A stretch of DNA of 64,000 nt from Oscillospiraceae bacterium (GTDB taxonomy: Bacteria > Bacillota > Clostridia > Oscillospirales > Oscillospiraceae), in the NCBI GenBank assembly GCA_015067885.1, contig SVLO01000006.1, positions 22,475 to 86,474 of the forward strand. Reading direction: 5' to 3'. Positions 18,035-26,457 of the stretch are shown here, piece after piece; the stretch's first letter is position 1, and the number at the start of each line of letters is the position of its first letter. The notes under the pieces were generated by a model that worked only from the letters and a program-made list of their open reading frames with translations, was not told the DNA's origin and ran no database searches. A program made the translations under genes and the position numbers.

Positions 18035-18704
18035 GCAAACCGCCGTCCATTTGATGGTCACTGTAGTTGATCGCGGCCGCAGCGAAAAGGTTGTTTCCAT
18101 CTGCCAGGAGACCGGCCTTCCCCTCCACATGGTAAGCCTCGGCCACGGCACCGCGCGCACCGAAATGCTGGACCTGCTGGGTCTTGGCGAAACCAGCAAG
18201 GATGTCGTCTTCTCCTTCGCGCCGGAGGGTTCCGTCAATCCCATTCTCAATCAGCTGGCCGATCGGCTGAAAATGCGCTACCCGGGCAAGGGTATCACCT
18301 TCGCCATTCCCTTAAGCAGCGTCAGCGGTCGTATGTACCGCGCCCTGACCGAGACCGAAAATCCAGATACAGAAAGGATGTCCACCGATATGGCCTGTCC
18401 CGGAAAATATGAACTTGTTGTGGTGCTGACCAATCGCGGCTATACCGACTTGATTATGGAGGCTGCCCGTCAGGTGGGCGCTCCCGGCGGCACAGTTCTG
18501 AATACCCGCGGCCTTTCCACCCAGGAGATGGAGCAGTTCCTCGGCATTTCCATCCAGGCGGAAAAGGAGCTTGTTTTCCTTGTGGTCCCCAGCGAAAAGC
18601 GCCAGGATATTATGCAGGCCATCAGCCACGAGGCCGGCCTGAAGACCCCCGCCAAGGGCATCGTTCTCTCTTTGCCCGTCAGCCATGCCATCGGCCTGGC
18701 CTGA
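18027..18704 (+). CDS. Tandem P-II-like (GlnB-fold) regulator
   Basis: A 225-residue soluble protein with two P-II-like halves. The second half has the recognisable GlnB-type strand-loop YELVVVLTNRGYTDLIMEAA and a T-loop-like GAPGGTVLNTRG; the first half begins AVHLMVTVVDRGRSEKVV. Classical P-II proteins are 112 residues and trimeric; this looks like a fused pair. The family is known to bind nucleotides and often gates a membrane protein. Overlap with the DUF1538 gene supports a complex with it. An AAGGAGGG site precedes the ATG. Confidence 0.82.
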   Translation: MSEQTAVHLMVTVVDRGRSEKVVSICQETGLPLHMVSLGHGTARTEMLDLLGLGETSKDVVFSFAPEGSVNPILNQLADRLKMRYPGKGITFAIPLSSVSGRMYRALTETENPDTERMSTDMACPGKYELVVVLTNRGYTDLIMEAARQVGAPGGTVLNTRGLSTQEMEQFLGISIQAEKELVFLVVPSEKRQDIMQAISHEAGLKTPAKGIVLSLPVSHAIGLA

Positions 18705-18715
18705 TCATGCACAGC

Positions 18716-18756
18716 AAAACGCCCCTGTCCAACCGGACAGGGGCGTTTTTTGTTTT
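18716..18756 (+). terminator. Terminator after the P-II-like gene
   Basis: AAAACGCCCCTGTCC pairs with GGACAGGGGCGTTTT, with a 4-base loop and a T-run. It also ends convergent transcription of the polysaccharide phosphatase gene. Confidence 0.93.
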
Positions 18757-18758
18757 AT

Positions 18759-19487
18759 TCAGGGGGTTATGATCCGCTGGCCACAGCGAAGAATTCGCTC
18801 CACCGTTTCGTCATCCAGCCTGTTCTGCAACTGCTCCAAGCCGGACGCCATGTTGGGTACCCGGGACGCAACACCATGACAATCGGACGCAAGGACCGCA
18901 GTCTGCTCCCGCCCCATCAGGCGGACCAGTCTTCTGCCAAAAAGCGGGTGCGACAAGGCCCCGGCGCTGATCTGGAAGGGAACGCCAATGCTTGCGATCT
19001 CCTCCACCTTGGTTCGGCGCCCAGGCTGGAAATAGCGTTCCAAATGGGCCAGCACAGGGGTGATGCCCTGATTGAGAATGTTGTAAATGCTGTTTACGAC
19101 CTCGTCCGTCCACCGCGCGTTCGGCAGCTCCAGCAACAGATTTTTGGTCTGCCCGATGCAAAGTCGTTCAAGGTCTTCCATGTGCTTCATATTGGGGCGC
19201 CAGGCAACCTCCGCGCCGAGGATCAGCTGGGGCAGTGTTTCCCGCTCCTGCTGAGGCAGCACCTCCAACCCGGCCTGCAGCCGGGCCAAGGCCCGCTCTC
19301 TGCGGGCCAAAAAATGCTCCATACTCTCTCGTTCCCGGTAGAAGTGCGGTGTCAGTACCACCGCGGCAACTCCCTGCCGCGCCTGCTCGCGCAGCATTGC
19401 GATGCTGGTATCCACGCTATCGGCACCATCATCCATTCCGGGCAAGATATGCGTGTGAATATCAACCATCTTATGTTTCATCGGCAT
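18759..19487 (-). CDS. CpsB/CapC-type tyrosine-protein phosphatase (PHP fold)
   Basis: Manganese-dependent phosphatase of the PHP family that dephosphorylates the bacterial tyrosine kinase of exopolysaccharide systems. The protein has the metal motif DIHTHILPGMDDG, then LTPHFYRERE and the late SDCHGVASR. Three ATGs lie close together at the start (19487, 19481 and 19469), so the true length is 236 to 242 residues. The 5' end overlaps the kinase gene. It is the last gene of a phosphatase-kinase-adaptor trio. Confidence 0.88.
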   Translation of the reverse strand: MPMKHKMVDIHTHILPGMDDGADSVDTSIAMLREQARQGVAAVVLTPHFYRERESMEHFLARRERALARLQAGLEVLPQQERETLPQLILGAEVAWRPNMKHMEDLERLCIGQTKNLLLELPNARWTDEVVNSIYNILNQGITPVLAHLERYFQPGRRTKVEEIASIGVPFQISAGALSHPLFGRRLVRLMGREQTAVLASDCHGVASRVPNMASGLEQLQNRLDDETVERILRCGQRIITP

Positions 19488-20292
19488 TCATCTCGTACTC
19501 TTTGGCGACGGAGGTACTGTAACCGTACTTGTGCCGACCGTAACCATAGTATCCATAGCTGAAGTAGCGCTTATACCGCCGCTTGCCATAGCCGTAATAG
19601 GACCGCTCCCGCTCCAGACCGTTGAGAACAAAGCCCAGCACCTTCGCCTTGGCATACTCCAACTGATCCAGCGCGCGGGCCACGGCGCCGCGCTCGGACT
19701 GATTGGCGCGCACCAGGAACAGCACACCGTCACTGATGGGCGCCAGCACCACGGCATCGGTGACCATGTTGACCGGGGGCGCGTCAATGAAGATGTAGTC
19801 GTAACGATGTTTCATTTCCTCCAACAGCTGCTGCATCCGGGGGGAACCCAGCAATTCCGAGGGATTGGGAGGAATACTGCCGGACAAAACCACATCAAGG
19901 CCCGGAGTTTCGGTGTGCAAAATGGCCTGATCCAACAGGCTGGGGTCCATCAGCAGATTGCTCATGCCCACTTTGTTGCCCAAATGCAACAGACGAGCCA
20001 GCTTGGGGCGACGCATATCGCAGTCAAGCAAAAGCACCTTACAATCCGTCATAGCGTAAGAGATGGCCAGGTTGACAGCCGTCATACTCTTACCCTCGCT
20101 CTGCAGGGCGGAGGTAATGACAACCGCCTTGCTCTTGCTGTCGCCGGTCAGGGCGAAGGACACGTTGGTACGCAGGGTCTTGTACGCCTCGCGCACAAAG
20201 AAGTCACTTTCCGGGGTCAGCAGGTTCTTGCGCGCCTCTTCCAACTGCTGGCGCTTGAGCTGCTCCTGCTTTTTCTTGCTGCGCAAAATCAT
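19471..20292 (-). CDS. CpsD/CapB-family tyrosine kinase
   Basis: BY-kinase of 273 residues that controls capsule or exopolysaccharide assembly. Walker A reads SALQSEGKSMTAVN, Walker A' reads LLLDCDMRRPKL and Walker B reads YIFIDAPP. The C-terminus has a dense tyrosine cluster (about twelve tyrosines in the last 45 residues) that would be autophosphorylated. It overlaps the adaptor gene by 4 bases upstream and the phosphatase downstream. No glycosyltransferases lie beside it, so the polysaccharide locus is probably elsewhere. Confidence 0.9.
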   Translation of the reverse strand: MILRSKKKQEQLKRQQLEEARKNLLTPESDFFVREAYKTLRTNVSFALTGDSKSKAVVITSALQSEGKSMTAVNLAISYAMTDCKVLLLDCDMRRPKLARLLHLGNKVGMSNLLMDPSLLDQAILHTETPGLDVVLSGSIPPNPSELLGSPRMQQLLEEMKHRYDYIFIDAPPVNMVTDAVVLAPISDGVLFLVRANQSERGAVARALDQLEYAKAKVLGFVLNGLERERSYYGYGKRRYKRYFSYGYYGYGRHKYGYSTSVAKEYEMNADET

Positions 20293-21047
20293 GCTTTACC
20301 CCCCTTTCCGGCGGATTTCTTTTTCGTGTTACTTGCTTCTCCACTTTTCTCCCCTTCTCCGGAGAATTCCGGAATCTGACCCAGTACCGGGTATTTGGAG
20401 AGGGCATTCAAATCTTCTTCATCTTTGATGCGCACATCCAGCACATACAGCAGGATGATGATCAAAACCGCGATAACACAGCCAACGGCACCGCCCAACA
20501 CAACATTCCGTTTGATATTGGGAGAATAGGGCGCCGTGGCCAGCTTGGCCTTATCAACCACTTTGGTGGAGCTGCCCTCAACAATTTCGGACAGCGCATC
20601 CGGCATGACCTCTTCCACTGCCTGAGCAATGCGCAGGGCCTTTTGGGGGTCGGTGTGGCTGACGCCGATTTTGAACAAAACCGTTTCACCGACCTGAGAG
20701 GCCGACAGGCAACTGCGCACCTGACCCGCGGTCAGGCCACCGGCCTGCTGACCCACCCTCGTCAATACGGTATCGGTGGAAATGATGCCGATATAGGTGT
20801 TCACCAACTGTTCTGCCGCAGAGAGGTTGGCGCTGGAGATGTAGTTTATTTTCTCGTAGTCGCTGGCGTTGTTGACGTACATCGTCACCGTGGAACGATA
20901 CTTGGGTTTGATGAAATTGTCCGTGATCAAACCCGCGGCCGTAGCGGCAATCACCGCAAACAGCACAATGAGCCACCATTTATCCAGGCACGCAAATATA
21001 ACCTTGCGAATATTGATCTCAACGCCTTCCAGTCTTCCGTTTTCCAC
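20289..21047 (-). CDS. Wzz/CpsC-type chain-length regulator and kinase adaptor
   Basis: Membrane protein of about 252 residues that activates the CpsD kinase and sets polysaccharide chain length. A first membrane helix (WWLIVLFAVIAATAAGLITD) and a second near the C-terminus (VVLGGAVGCVIAVLIIILLYVLDV) enclose an extracytoplasmic domain, the standard Wzz layout. The C-terminal tail is cytoplasmic and basic. The start is uncertain: I choose the GTG at 21047 with a GAAAGG site ten bases upstream, since the ATG at 21137 overlaps the promoter. Confidence 0.8.
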   Translation of the reverse strand: MENGRLEGVEINIRKVIFACLDKWWLIVLFAVIAATAAGLITDNFIKPKYRSTVTMYVNNASDYEKINYISSANLSAAEQLVNTYIGIISTDTVLTRVGQQAGGLTAGQVRSCLSASQVGETVLFKIGVSHTDPQKALRIAQAVEEVMPDALSEIVEGSSTKVVDKAKLATAPYSPNIKRNVVLGGAVGCVIAVLIIILLYVLDVRIKDEEDLNALSKYPVLGQIPEFSGEGEKSGEASNTKKKSAGKGGKA

Positions 21048-21125
21048 TTTCGTCACGCCTTTCTTATATCGTGTTCCTATCCATGTTGCGGTCAAATCAG
21101 CCCGCAACAACGCAATCTTATACCT

Positions 21126-21153
21126 ATTATACAACAACTACGAAATTTTGCAA
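21126..21153 (-). promoter_or_regulatory. Promoter of the cpsCDB operon
   Basis: On the minus strand, TTGCAA (21148-21153) and TATAAT (21126-21131) are 16 bases apart, about 80 bases before the adaptor gene start. Confidence 0.7.
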
Positions 21154-21180
21154 GAGTCCACTCCATATTTTCCACATAAA

Positions 21181-21215
21181 AAGCAAAAGGTCCGGCACCA
21201 AAACGGTGCCGGACC
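21181..21215 (-). terminator. Terminator after carB
   Basis: On the minus strand, GGTCCGGCACC pairs with GGTGCCGGACC with a 5-base loop and is followed by TTTTGCTT. It separates carAB from the cps promoter. Confidence 0.9.
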
Positions 21216-21226
21216 CTCTCTTTTTG

Positions 21227-24200
21227 TCAGATTTTGGTGATGTCGATGGGAATCAGCTCTTCGCTGCGGCTCTGCTGGCGGACGGTCAGCAGGGCCCGGG
21301 CGGTGTCGATGGCGGTGACACAGCCCACGGAATGTTCCACCGCGCTGCGGCGGATCTTGAAGCCGTCGGTATCCTGCTTGCGGCCCTTGGTGGGGGTGTT
21401 GATGATCAGGTCCACGGTGCCGGAGGCGATCATGTCCAAAATGTTGGGATGTGCCTGGGACACGCGGTTGACCCGCTTGCACTCCACGCCCGCCTCGGTC
21501 AGCACGTCGCAGGTGCCGGAGGTGGCGTACAGCTCGATGCCCATCTCCTCAAAGCCCCGGGCAATGGGAACGATCTCCTTCTTATCCTCGTCCTTGACGG
21601 TGATGATGATGCGGCCGCCGCGCTTGGGGGCGCGCATACCGGAACCCTTGAACGCCTTGAGCAATGCCTGGGGATAGGTTTCGTCCAGACCCAGCACCTC
21701 GCCGGTGGACTTCATCTCGGGGCCGAGGCCGGTATCCACGTCGGTCAGCTTCTCGAAGGAGAACACAGGCGCCTTGACGGCGTAGTAGCTGGCCTCCTTA
21801 TAAATGCCGGTGCCGTAGCCCAGGTCCTTCAGCTTCTGACCCAGCATGACCTTGGTAGCCAGGTCGATGATGGGTACGCCCGTGACCTTGGAGATATAGG
21901 GGATGGTGCGGGAGGAGCGGGGGTTGACCTCGATGACGTAGATCTCGTCGTTGTAGAGGATATACTGGGCGTTGATCAGGCCGATGACGCCCAGGTGCTT
22001 GGCCATGTTGCGGGTGTGCTTCAAAATCAGCTCCCGGTGCTTGTCCTCCAGGTTCAGGGGAGGATATACTGCGATGGAGTCACCGGAGTGAACACCGGCA
22101 CGCTCCACGTGTTCCATGATACCGGGGATGAGGATGTCTTCACCGTCGAACACGCCGTCCACTTCCAGCTCCCGGCCCATGAGGTACTTGTCCACCAGGA
22201 TGGGATGCTCCTGCACGGTCATGTTGATGATCTTCATGAACTCCTCGATGTTGCGGTCGGAGTAGGCGATCTCCATACCCTGGCCACCCAGCACGTAGGA
22301 GGGGCGCACCAGCACGGGGTAGCCCAGCTCGTGGGCGGCCTGCAGCGCCTCTTCGGTGGTGAAGATGGTGCGGCCCTTGGCGCGGGGAATGTCGCACTTC
22401 TCCAGGATCTCATCGAAGCGCTCACGGTCCTCGGCGGCGTCCACGCCGTCGGAGGAGGTACCCAGGATACGCACGCCCATGTCGGTCAGGGCCTTGGCCA
22501 GCTTGATGGCGGTCTGTCCGCCGAACTGGACCACGGCGCCCCAGGGCTTCTCCTGCTCCACGATGTTCTGCACGTCCTCGGCGGTCAGCGGCTCGAAGTA
22601 CAGCTTGTCCGCCACGTCGAAGTCGGTGGAAACGGTCTCGGGGTTGTTGTTGACGATGATGGTTTCGTAACCCAGGCGGCGGAAGGCCCACACGGAGTGG
22701 ACGGAGCAGTAGTCAAACTCGATGCCCTGGCCGATACGGATGGGGCCGGAGCCGAGGACCAGCACCTTCTTGCGGTCGCCGGTGTCCACGGCCTCGTTCT
22801 CGCCGTCGTAGGTGGAGTAGTAATAGGGGGTCTTGGCATCAAACTCGGCGGCGCAGGTGTCCACCATCTTGAAGGAGGGGATGATGCCGTAGCTTTCCCG
22901 CAGGGCCTTGACCTCCTCCTGCTTCATACCGCACAGGGTGCCGATATAGCTGTCGGCAAAGCACATCTCCTTGGCCTGCTTCATCAGGTCGGCGTCGGGG
23001 GCGCCCTTACATGCCTTCAGCGCCTCCTCCATGTCGATGATGCGCTTGAAGCCGTCCAGGAACCAAATGTCCATCTTGGTGATGTGGTTGATTTTTTGGG
23101 GAGAGAAACCGCGGCGCAAAGCCTCGGCCACCACGAACAGCCGCTCGTCGGTGACGTTGACCAGCATATCCTCGATCTCGTCGGTGTACAGACCCTCCAG
23201 CTTGTCCAGCTTCAGGGCGCGCACGTTCAGCTCCAGGGAGCGAATGGCCTTCATCAGGGCGCCCTCGAAGGAGTTGGCGATGGCCATGACCTCGCCGGTG
23301 GCCTTCATCTGGGTACCCAGGGTGCGGCTGGCGGTGGTGAACTTATCGAAGGGCAGGCGGGGGATCTTCAGCACGCAGTAGTCGATGGCCGGCTCGAAAC
23401 AGGCCATGGTGGTACCGGTAACGGCGTTGGTGATCTCGTCCAGGGTGTAGCCCAGGGCCACCTTAGCCGCCACCTTGGCGATGGGGTAACCGGTAGCCTT
23501 GGAGGCCAGGGCGGAGGAACGGGACACACGGGGGTTGACCTCGATGACCGCGTACTCAAAGCTGTCGGGGTTCAGGGCGAACTGGCAGTTACAGCCGCCC
23601 TCGATCTCCAGGGCGTTGATGATGTCCAGGGCCGCGGAGCGCAGCATCTGATACTCCTTGGGGGCCAGGGTCTGGGTGGGGGCCACCACGATGGAGTCGC
23701 CGGTGTGGACGCCCACAGGGTCGATGTTCTCCATGGAGCAGATGGTGATGGCGTTGCCGGCGCTGTCGCGCATAACCTCGAACTCGATCTCCTTCCAGCC
23801 GGAGATGCACCGCTCGATGAGCACCTGACCCACACGGGACAGGTTGATGCCGCGGTCGGAGATCTCCTCCAAAGAGGCCCGGTCGTAGGCGATGCCGCCG
23901 CCGGTGCCGCCCAGGGTGTAGGCCGGACGGACGATGACGGGATAGCCGATGGACTCGGCAAACTCCACGGCGTCGGCCACGCTCTCCACCACGAGAGAGG
24001 TGACGCAGGGCTGGCCGATGGACTCCATACAGTCCTTAAAGCCCTGGCGATCCTCCGCCTTGTGGATGGACTCGGGGCTGGTACCCAGCAGACGGATGCC
24101 GTACTTTTCCAGGGTGCCGTTCTCGTACAGGGCCATGCCCAGGTTCAGGCCGGTCTGTCCGCCCAGGTTGGGCAGCAGGGCGTCGGGCCGCTCCTTCTCA

Positions 24201-24433
24201 ATGATCTGAGTGACGGAGGGGATGTTCAGCGGCTCGATATACACATGGTCGGCAATGTCCTTGTCGGTCATGATGGTGGCGGGGTTGGAGTTGACCAGAA
24301 CGACCTCCAGTCCCTCCTCTTTCAGGGCGCGGCAGGCCTGGGTGCCGGCGTAGTCAAACTCGGCGGCCTGGCCGATGACGATGGGGCCGGAGCCAAGGAC
24401 AAGAACTTTCTTAATGTCAGCGTATCTGGGCAT
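21227..24433 (-). CDS. carB: Carbamoyl-phosphate synthase large subunit
   Basis: The 1068-residue synthetase subunit makes carbamoyl phosphate from ammonia, bicarbonate and two ATP, for pyrimidine and arginine synthesis. It has the two ATP-grasp halves (first half begins KKVLVLGSGPIVIGQAAEFD, second half KKVLVLGSGPIRIGQGIEFD) and a C-terminal MGS-like allosteric domain that normally senses UMP or ornithine. Length is normal and no key loop is missing by eye. Its ATG directly abuts the carA stop (1-base overlap). Because CarA lacks its glutaminase residues, this subunit probably works with free ammonia. Confidence 0.96.
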   Translation of the reverse strand: MPRYADIKKVLVLGSGPIVIGQAAEFDYAGTQACRALKEEGLEVVLVNSNPATIMTDKDIADHVYIEPLNIPSVTQIIEKERPDALLPNLGGQTGLNLGMALYENGTLEKYGIRLLGTSPESIHKAEDRQGFKDCMESIGQPCVTSLVVESVADAVEFAESIGYPVIVRPAYTLGGTGGGIAYDRASLEEISDRGINLSRVGQVLIERCISGWKEIEFEVMRDSAGNAITICSMENIDPVGVHTGDSIVVAPTQTLAPKEYQMLRSAALDIINALEIEGGCNCQFALNPDSFEYAVIEVNPRVSRSSALASKATGYPIAKVAAKVALGYTLDEITNAVTGTTMACFEPAIDYCVLKIPRLPFDKFTTASRTLGTQMKATGEVMAIANSFEGALMKAIRSLELNVRALKLDKLEGLYTDEIEDMLVNVTDERLFVVAEALRRGFSPQKINHITKMDIWFLDGFKRIIDMEEALKACKGAPDADLMKQAKEMCFADSYIGTLCGMKQEEVKALRESYGIIPSFKMVDTCAAEFDAKTPYYYSTYDGENEAVDTGDRKKVLVLGSGPIRIGQGIEFDYCSVHSVWAFRRLGYETIIVNNNPETVSTDFDVADKLYFEPLTAEDVQNIVEQEKPWGAVVQFGGQTAIKLAKALTDMGVRILGTSSDGVDAAEDRERFDEILEKCDIPRAKGRTIFTTEEALQAAHELGYPVLVRPSYVLGGQGMEIAYSDRNIEEFMKIINMTVQEHPILVDKYLMGRELEVDGVFDGEDILIPGIMEHVERAGVHSGDSIAVYPPLNLEDKHRELILKHTRNMAKHLGVIGLINAQYILYNDEIYVIEVNPRSSRTIPYISKVTGVPIIDLATKVMLGQKLKDLGYGTGIYKEASYYAVKAPVFSFEKLTDVDTGLGPEMKSTGEVLGLDETYPQALLKAFKGSGMRAPKRGGRIIITVKDEDKKEIVPIARGFEEMGIELYATSGTCDVLTEAGVECKRVNRVSQAHPNILDMIASGTVDLIINTPTKGRKQDTDGFKIRRSAVEHSVGCVTAIDTARALLTVRQQSRSEELIPIDITKI

Positions 24434-25515
24434 TACTTGGCACCTCCCATAATCTCAACGACGCGGTCAAAGACGTACTTGACTTCCATGGGGCCGGTAT
24501 TGCCCTCGGGATCGTACTGCATAGTGAAGCAGTTGGGGCGGGCGTATTTCAGACCCTCCACGCTGCCGTCGTTGACGTTGACGTGGCTGACCGTGGCAAC
24601 GGCCGCGTCCACGCTGCCCTCCTCCACGGCGTAGCCGTGGTTTTGGGCGGTGATGAACACCTTACCCTTTTCCAGGTCGCGGACGGGAATGTTGCCGCCC
24701 CGGTGACCGTAGGGCAGTTTCTCGGTCCTGCCGCCCACGGCAAGGGCCAGCAGTTGGTGGCCCAGACCAAAGCCAAACAGAGGCAGGCTGCTGTCGTAGA
24801 GCTTCTTGATTTCCGCAATGATGGCGGTATTCTCGGCGGGGTCGCCGGGGCCGGGGGACAGCACCACACCGTCGTAGCCGCCGGCCAAAATATCCTCGGC
24901 AGCGGTGTTGGCGGGCAGGACGGTCACCTTGCAGCCGCGGGCGGTCAGGCCGGCGATGATGCTGTTGGGCACGCCGCAGTCCAGCACGGCGGCGTGGCAG
25001 GTCTGCTCACCCCGGGCAGGGATGACCTTGGCCTGGCTGCAGGTGACCTCGGCCACCTTCTTCTCCACCCGGTAGGCGCGGAGCTTCTCCATCACCTGGG
25101 CGACATTAAAATGCTCCGCACAGGTGAGCATAGCCATCATGCTCCCCTGGTTGCGGAGTATTCTCGTCAGGGCACGGGTGTCCACACCCTGCACGCCCGC
25201 AATATTGTTCTGTTTCAGATAGGTGTTCAGATCGCCCTGGCAGCGGAAGTTGCTGCCCCGGTCGGACAGGTGACGGACCACCAGGACCTCCACCCAAGTG
25301 CGGTCGGACTCCACATCCTCGTCGTTGACGCCGTAGTTGCCAACCAGGGGATAGGACATGACCACGCCCTGTCCGGCGTAGGCCGGGTCGGTCAGCAGTT
25401 CCTGATACCCGGTCATGGAGGTATTGAACACCAGCTCACAGATCTTTTCTTCCGTGCTGCCGATGCTGGTTCCGGTAAACACGCTACCGTTTTCCAGAAT
25501 CAAAGTCGCTTTCAT
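24433..25515 (-). CDS. carA: Carbamoyl-phosphate synthase small subunit without glutaminase Cys/His
   Basis: CarA normally hydrolyses glutamine and feeds ammonia to CarB. This 360-residue protein has the full fold: the N-terminal CarA domain, SPGPGDP, LGHQLLALA and QNHGYAV. Two of three catalytic residues are changed. The nucleophile motif that reads GICLGHQ in E. coli is GFGLGHQ here (G250, codon GGT at 24766-24768). The GHPEA motif is YDPEG (D335, codon GAT at 24511-24513); only E337 remains. I read both codons directly. Glutaminase activity should be absent. The ATG at 25515 has AAGGCGGG nine bases upstream; upstream in-frame ATG 25542 is less likely. Confidence 0.9.
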   Translation of the reverse strand: MKATLILENGSVFTGTSIGSTEEKICELVFNTSMTGYQELLTDPAYAGQGVVMSYPLVGNYGVNDEDVESDRTWVEVLVVRHLSDRGSNFRCQGDLNTYLKQNNIAGVQGVDTRALTRILRNQGSMMAMLTCAEHFNVAQVMEKLRAYRVEKKVAEVTCSQAKVIPARGEQTCHAAVLDCGVPNSIIAGLTARGCKVTVLPANTAAEDILAGGYDGVVLSPGPGDPAENTAIIAEIKKLYDSSLPLFGFGLGHQLLALAVGGRTEKLPYGHRGGNIPVRDLEKGKVFITAQNHGYAVEEGSVDAAVATVSHVNVNDGSVEGLKYARPNCFTMQYDPEGNTGPMEVKYVFDRVVEIMGGAK

Positions 25516-25556
25516 ACTGTGCATCCCGCCTTTCAGTTCCATTGTCTACTCACTCG

Positions 25557-25614
25557 AAAAAAGGGAGTGACCGCGCGCATCCATCATCCATACGGATGGC
25601 GCGTAGTAACTCCC
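25557..25614 (-). promoter_or_regulatory. Intrinsic-terminator-like hairpin in the carAB leader
   Basis: On the minus strand, GGGAGTTACTACGCGCCATCC (broken by small bulges) folds back on GGATGCGCGCGGTCACTCCC and is followed by TTTTTT, all between the carAB promoter and the carA start. Its position fits transcription attenuation. I do not see a PyrR-binding consensus. A 13-codon frame starting inside the hairpin and ending in TGA just after the T-run could be a leader peptide, without a clear ribosome site. Confidence 0.6.
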
Positions 25615-25629
25615 GAGTTCGTTCAGTAC

Positions 25630-25658
25630 ATTTTATCGAAAACCCGAGCAAATTGCAA
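25630..25658 (-). promoter_or_regulatory. Promoter of carAB
   Basis: On the minus strand, TTGCAA (25653-25658) and TAAAAT (25630-25635) have a 17-base spacer. The leader is about 110 bases and contains the hairpin at 25557-25614. Confidence 0.72.
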
Positions 25659-25776
25659 GGGCTTATCCCCTATTTTTTCAGTATTTTTCAATTCCGTACA
25701 ATTATCCAAAACCGCCGGACATATTCCCGCCCGAAAATGGCATAATAACCTTATCCGCACGGAAAGGAGTTTGCCC

Positions 25777-26457
25777 ATGGCCATCGCCTTTATGCGCACC
25801 GTTATCCTATATATTTTGATCATCGCCGGGGTCCGGCTCATGGGCAAGCGCCAAGTGGGCGAGCTGGAGCCGTCGGAGCTGGTGGTGTCCCTGCTCATCG
25901 CCGACCTGGCCGCCGTCCCCATGCAGGATTTCGGTATCCCGCTGCTGACCGGCATTATTCCCATCCTCGTGCTACTGAGCATGACCATGATTTTGTCGGT
26001 GCTGACCATGAAATTCCCGTCGCTGCGCGCCCTGCTGTGCGGCAAGCCCAGCATCGTGGTCCGTGACGGCAGACCCGACCCCCGGGAAATGCGCCGCAAC
26101 CGCCTGACCGTGGACGAGCTGCTGGAAGAGCTGCGCATGAACGGCTACACCGACCTTACCAAGATCCGCTACGCAATTTTGGAAACCAACGGCCAGCTCT
26201 CCGTCCTGCCCTACGCCGCCCAGCAGCCCCCCTCCGCCCAGCAGTTGAACCTGCGTGCCACCGACGGCGGTCTGCCCCGGGTCATCATCAGCGACGGCGT
26301 GCTGCTGCAGGACAACCTGACCGCCGCGGGCTATGACACGGACTGGCTGAATCAACAGCTCAGGCAGCACCACGTCCCCTCCCCTGCCCACGTGTTTCTG
26401 CTGACGGTGGACGAGCTGGGCCGGGTCTATTTCATCCCCCGGGAGGTGGACGTGTGA
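25777..26457 (+). CDS. DUF421 (YetF-like) membrane protein
   Basis: A 226-residue protein with three hydrophobic segments in the first 85 residues (FMRTVILYILIIAGVRLMGKRQ begins the first) followed by the soluble DUF421 domain (GKPSIVVRDGRPDPREMRRN, then the RVIISDG stretch). The family is widespread in spore-forming Firmicutes; function is unknown. The ATG at 25777 follows AAAGGAG. It overlaps the DUF4363 gene by 4 bases, a pairing common in clostridia, which suggests a two-protein membrane complex. Confidence 0.85.
   Translation: MAIAFMRTVILYILIIAGVRLMGKRQVGELEPSELVVSLLIADLAAVPMQDFGIPLLTGIIPILVLLSMTMILSVLTMKFPSLRALLCGKPSIVVRDGRPDPREMRRNRLTVDELLEELRMNGYTDLTKIRYAILETNGQLSVLPYAAQQPPSAQQLNLRATDGGLPRVIISDGVLLQDNLTAAGYDTDWLNQQLRQHHVPSPAHVFLLTVDELGRVYFIPREVDV

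Noticed and set aside
21071..24634. A 1187-residue open frame on the plus strand opposite carB and carA
   Set aside because: It is the mirror of a highly biased GC-rich gene: low complexity in His, Gly, Leu and Val, no ribosome site and no family motif, while the opposite strand is plainly CarB and CarA.
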